This document shows positions 16,001 through 16,096 of a stretch of DNA of 16,096 nt, piece after piece. This stretch comes from Chlamydiota bacterium. Its GTDB lineage: Bacteria; Chlamydiota; Chlamydiia; Chlamydiales; Rhabdochlamydiaceae. The DNA is taken from assembly GCA_013041585.1 (NCBI GenBank), contig JABEVM010000093.1:1-16096 (forward strand), given 5' to 3'. The notes under the pieces were generated by a model. That model was not told the DNA's origin and ran no database searches. It saw nothing but the letters and a program-made list of their open reading frames with translations. Numbering within the stretch: position 1 is the first letter of the stretch; each line of letters opens with the position of its first letter. Both the position numbers and the translations under genes were made by a program.

Positions 16001-16096
16001 CTTTTTAACTTTTTTCTTATACTGTGCCGTTGTTTTGTAAAAATACAAAGTAGCGTGCTCTTTTGAAACAGCAGATTCAGCTTGTCTCGCATCCAA
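13016..16096 (-). CDS. sctC: T3SS secretin SctC (CdsC-like), 5' end beyond the window
   Basis: 1026 codons are visible, running off the right edge. No signal peptide is present, so the true start lies beyond base 16096. Residues 718-985 (about 13142-13945) are a secretin core: 'VLIEVLVLET', 'NPKIVTQDNKSATVFVGQNIPFV', 'NIGTTLTVTPVI' and the C-terminal 'LPIVGAAFSNNSRTATKNNVLIFVRPHII'. The protein forms the outer-membrane ring through which the needle passes. Residues 15-717 are eight tandem N1-like modules, more than the two or so of ordinary T3SS secretins. A T2SS GspD is the alternative, but proximity to sctQ and the kinase (CT672-CT674 in Chlamydia) favours SctC. In Chlamydia this gene follows the kinase on the same strand; here it is on the opposite one. 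Read first in a likely operon with the lipoprotein, YidD-like and methyltransferase genes. Confidence 0.9.
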   Translation of the reverse strand: MDARQAESAVSKEHATLYFYKTTAQYKKKVKKFLDQMASNLMEAPIPNQDLIRCIQNVKWVEETESYLFQGNASTIATIKELITTFEIQEGLFQPGETTEESQLAGRQTFFLYELKHTTGEFIESSLKNLMKKMEDSNLTDASLMKTIENIKWIKENNSLLITGSAASIDKVKSLIAQFDVEGLQASGVSTPHQLLGKPTFLIYKAENIPGEKLMEMLRNIANDLKGTDAADRDLQNAISNMKYLAENNSVFFTGYEKTLEKIQSLAKQFDVPGKQGGISAFFLYELKNVRGDKMQEDLNKIAWRLKKSPENNTDLIRAIENIQWIKENNSLMLVGPASTLEQLKTLIAQFDTDTGVIGRVAKDKTSFFIYKPVNLTSEELEASLEIIYKDLKSSGLVDPELLQALGNIQKVQSTGSLLFTGSPEALEKIKELLANVDIRVGEGGAVSKIENVTFFIYQLQHVPATQLISSLKTVAIDLQNSNVSDKEVAASINSMKWIKETNSLLFTGSAETLKGVQALLAQFDNPNISVQKTFTEPSPQPLPVSTHGPSEFIIYKPQYVSGDVLIGILQDFKTNLMQTGVNDQGLFVTIDALRWIPKTRSLLVSGEKNSIIKVEELLRQFDVPSSANMEDTGEDNFTQATNFLVFKLQYQKGDEIQNAIKKIGTSLTSVGEASKQPLTEAINSLQWIEATNSLLASGDSESLQKIKHLIEDLDIPLNQVLIEVLVLETSLLNGQSFGLEWAARGQYKNRLTSSLSNVTSGTDAFSTGFNAVNPQVGPISSNLPLLSGFDLGVIGNTLFHKGQSFLTLASLINALQTDSDSTIIMNPKIVTQDNKSATVFVGQNIPFVGSVITSTTATQTSTTSLEYRNIGTTLTVTPVIGENDLISLEIVTEISSTVGTPQATETGQVNGIITNETTMNTRVHVPNQHFLILSGMLNDQETHSKTGIPCLGGLPIVGAAFSNNSRTATKNNVLIFVRPHIIKSYDDYKKVTEHQENLYKDQYPSKNMKESIDRGIDMLKTYIDE
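13946..16054 (-). repeat. Eight tandem N1-like modules in the secretin periplasmic region
   Basis: Units of 74-76 residues recur every 82-98 residues, at about 15-88, 107-182, 198-273, 280-353, 366-440, 453-527, 551-624 and 642-717 of the visible protein. Each reads F(F/L)(I/L)Y-x-L/P, then about 35 residues, then I-x-x-(M/I)-x-W-(I/V)-x-E-x-N-S-L-L-x-x-G, then a helix ending (L/I)-(I/L)-x-Q-F-D. This is the secretin/NolW short-domain (N1) pattern. Sequence similarity also shows in DNA, e.g. TTTGATCCATT recurs at about 14599, 15117 and 15635. More copies may lie beyond the edge. Confidence 0.88.

Noticed and set aside
13016..16096. Type II secretion secretin GspD instead of SctC
   Set aside because: No gsp genes are nearby and the neighbourhood is the T3SS locus; GspD in Chlamydia lies elsewhere. 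Not fully excluded.

Overview
The window carries most of a chlamydial-type type III secretion (T3SS) locus. The plus-strand order sctE-sctF-sctG-(conserved unknown)-sctN-sctO, then sctP-sctQ-serine/threonine kinase, with a secretin gene next door, matches from memory the CT665-CT674 order of Chlamydia trachomatis. The proteins are recognisable as chlamydial (SctO opens with 'YPLEQIAQIKKKR', SctE/SctG are the small needle co-chaperones). Base composition is moderately A+T-rich (about 40% G+C by eye). Inserted genes, a rearranged secretin and longer proteins point to a chlamydia outside the Chlamydiaceae (amoeba- or arthropod-associated type). I cannot fix the genus from sequence alone.

Layout. 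Bases 22-3686 hold a tight plus-strand operon for needle assembly and the export ATPase: sctE, sctF, sctG, a 219-aa protein whose C-terminus matches the needle subunit and looks like an inner-rod protein, sctN and sctO. Bases 3687-6978 are an interruption absent from the usual sctO-sctP junction. It holds a minus-strand AAA/DUF4143 ATPase with its own promoter inside inverted repeats, a 315-bp spacer with hairpins, and a plus-strand sodium:neurotransmitter-symporter-family transporter closed by a strong Rho-independent terminator. Bases 6913-10826 hold a second T3SS operon with its own promoter overlapping an 18-bp perfect palindrome: sctP, sctQ (with a good internal start for a short C-terminal SctQ product) and a kinase fused to a degenerate SpoIIE/PP2C-like domain.

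Bases 10842-16096 are read on the minus strand and converge on the kinase gene. A large secretin (SctC, 5' end cut off by the window edge) carries eight visible copies of an N1-like module. Its stop overlaps the start of a TPR lipoprotein, whose stop overlaps the start of a secreted YidD-family protein, followed closely by a class I SAM methyltransferase.

Together the genes supply the needle and its chaperones, the sorting-platform ring (SctQ), ATPase and stalk (SctN/SctO), needle-length/substrate switch (SctP), outer-membrane ring (SctC) and a regulatory kinase. The inner-membrane ring (SctD, SctJ) and export gate genes are not in view; sctD would be expected just left of base 1.
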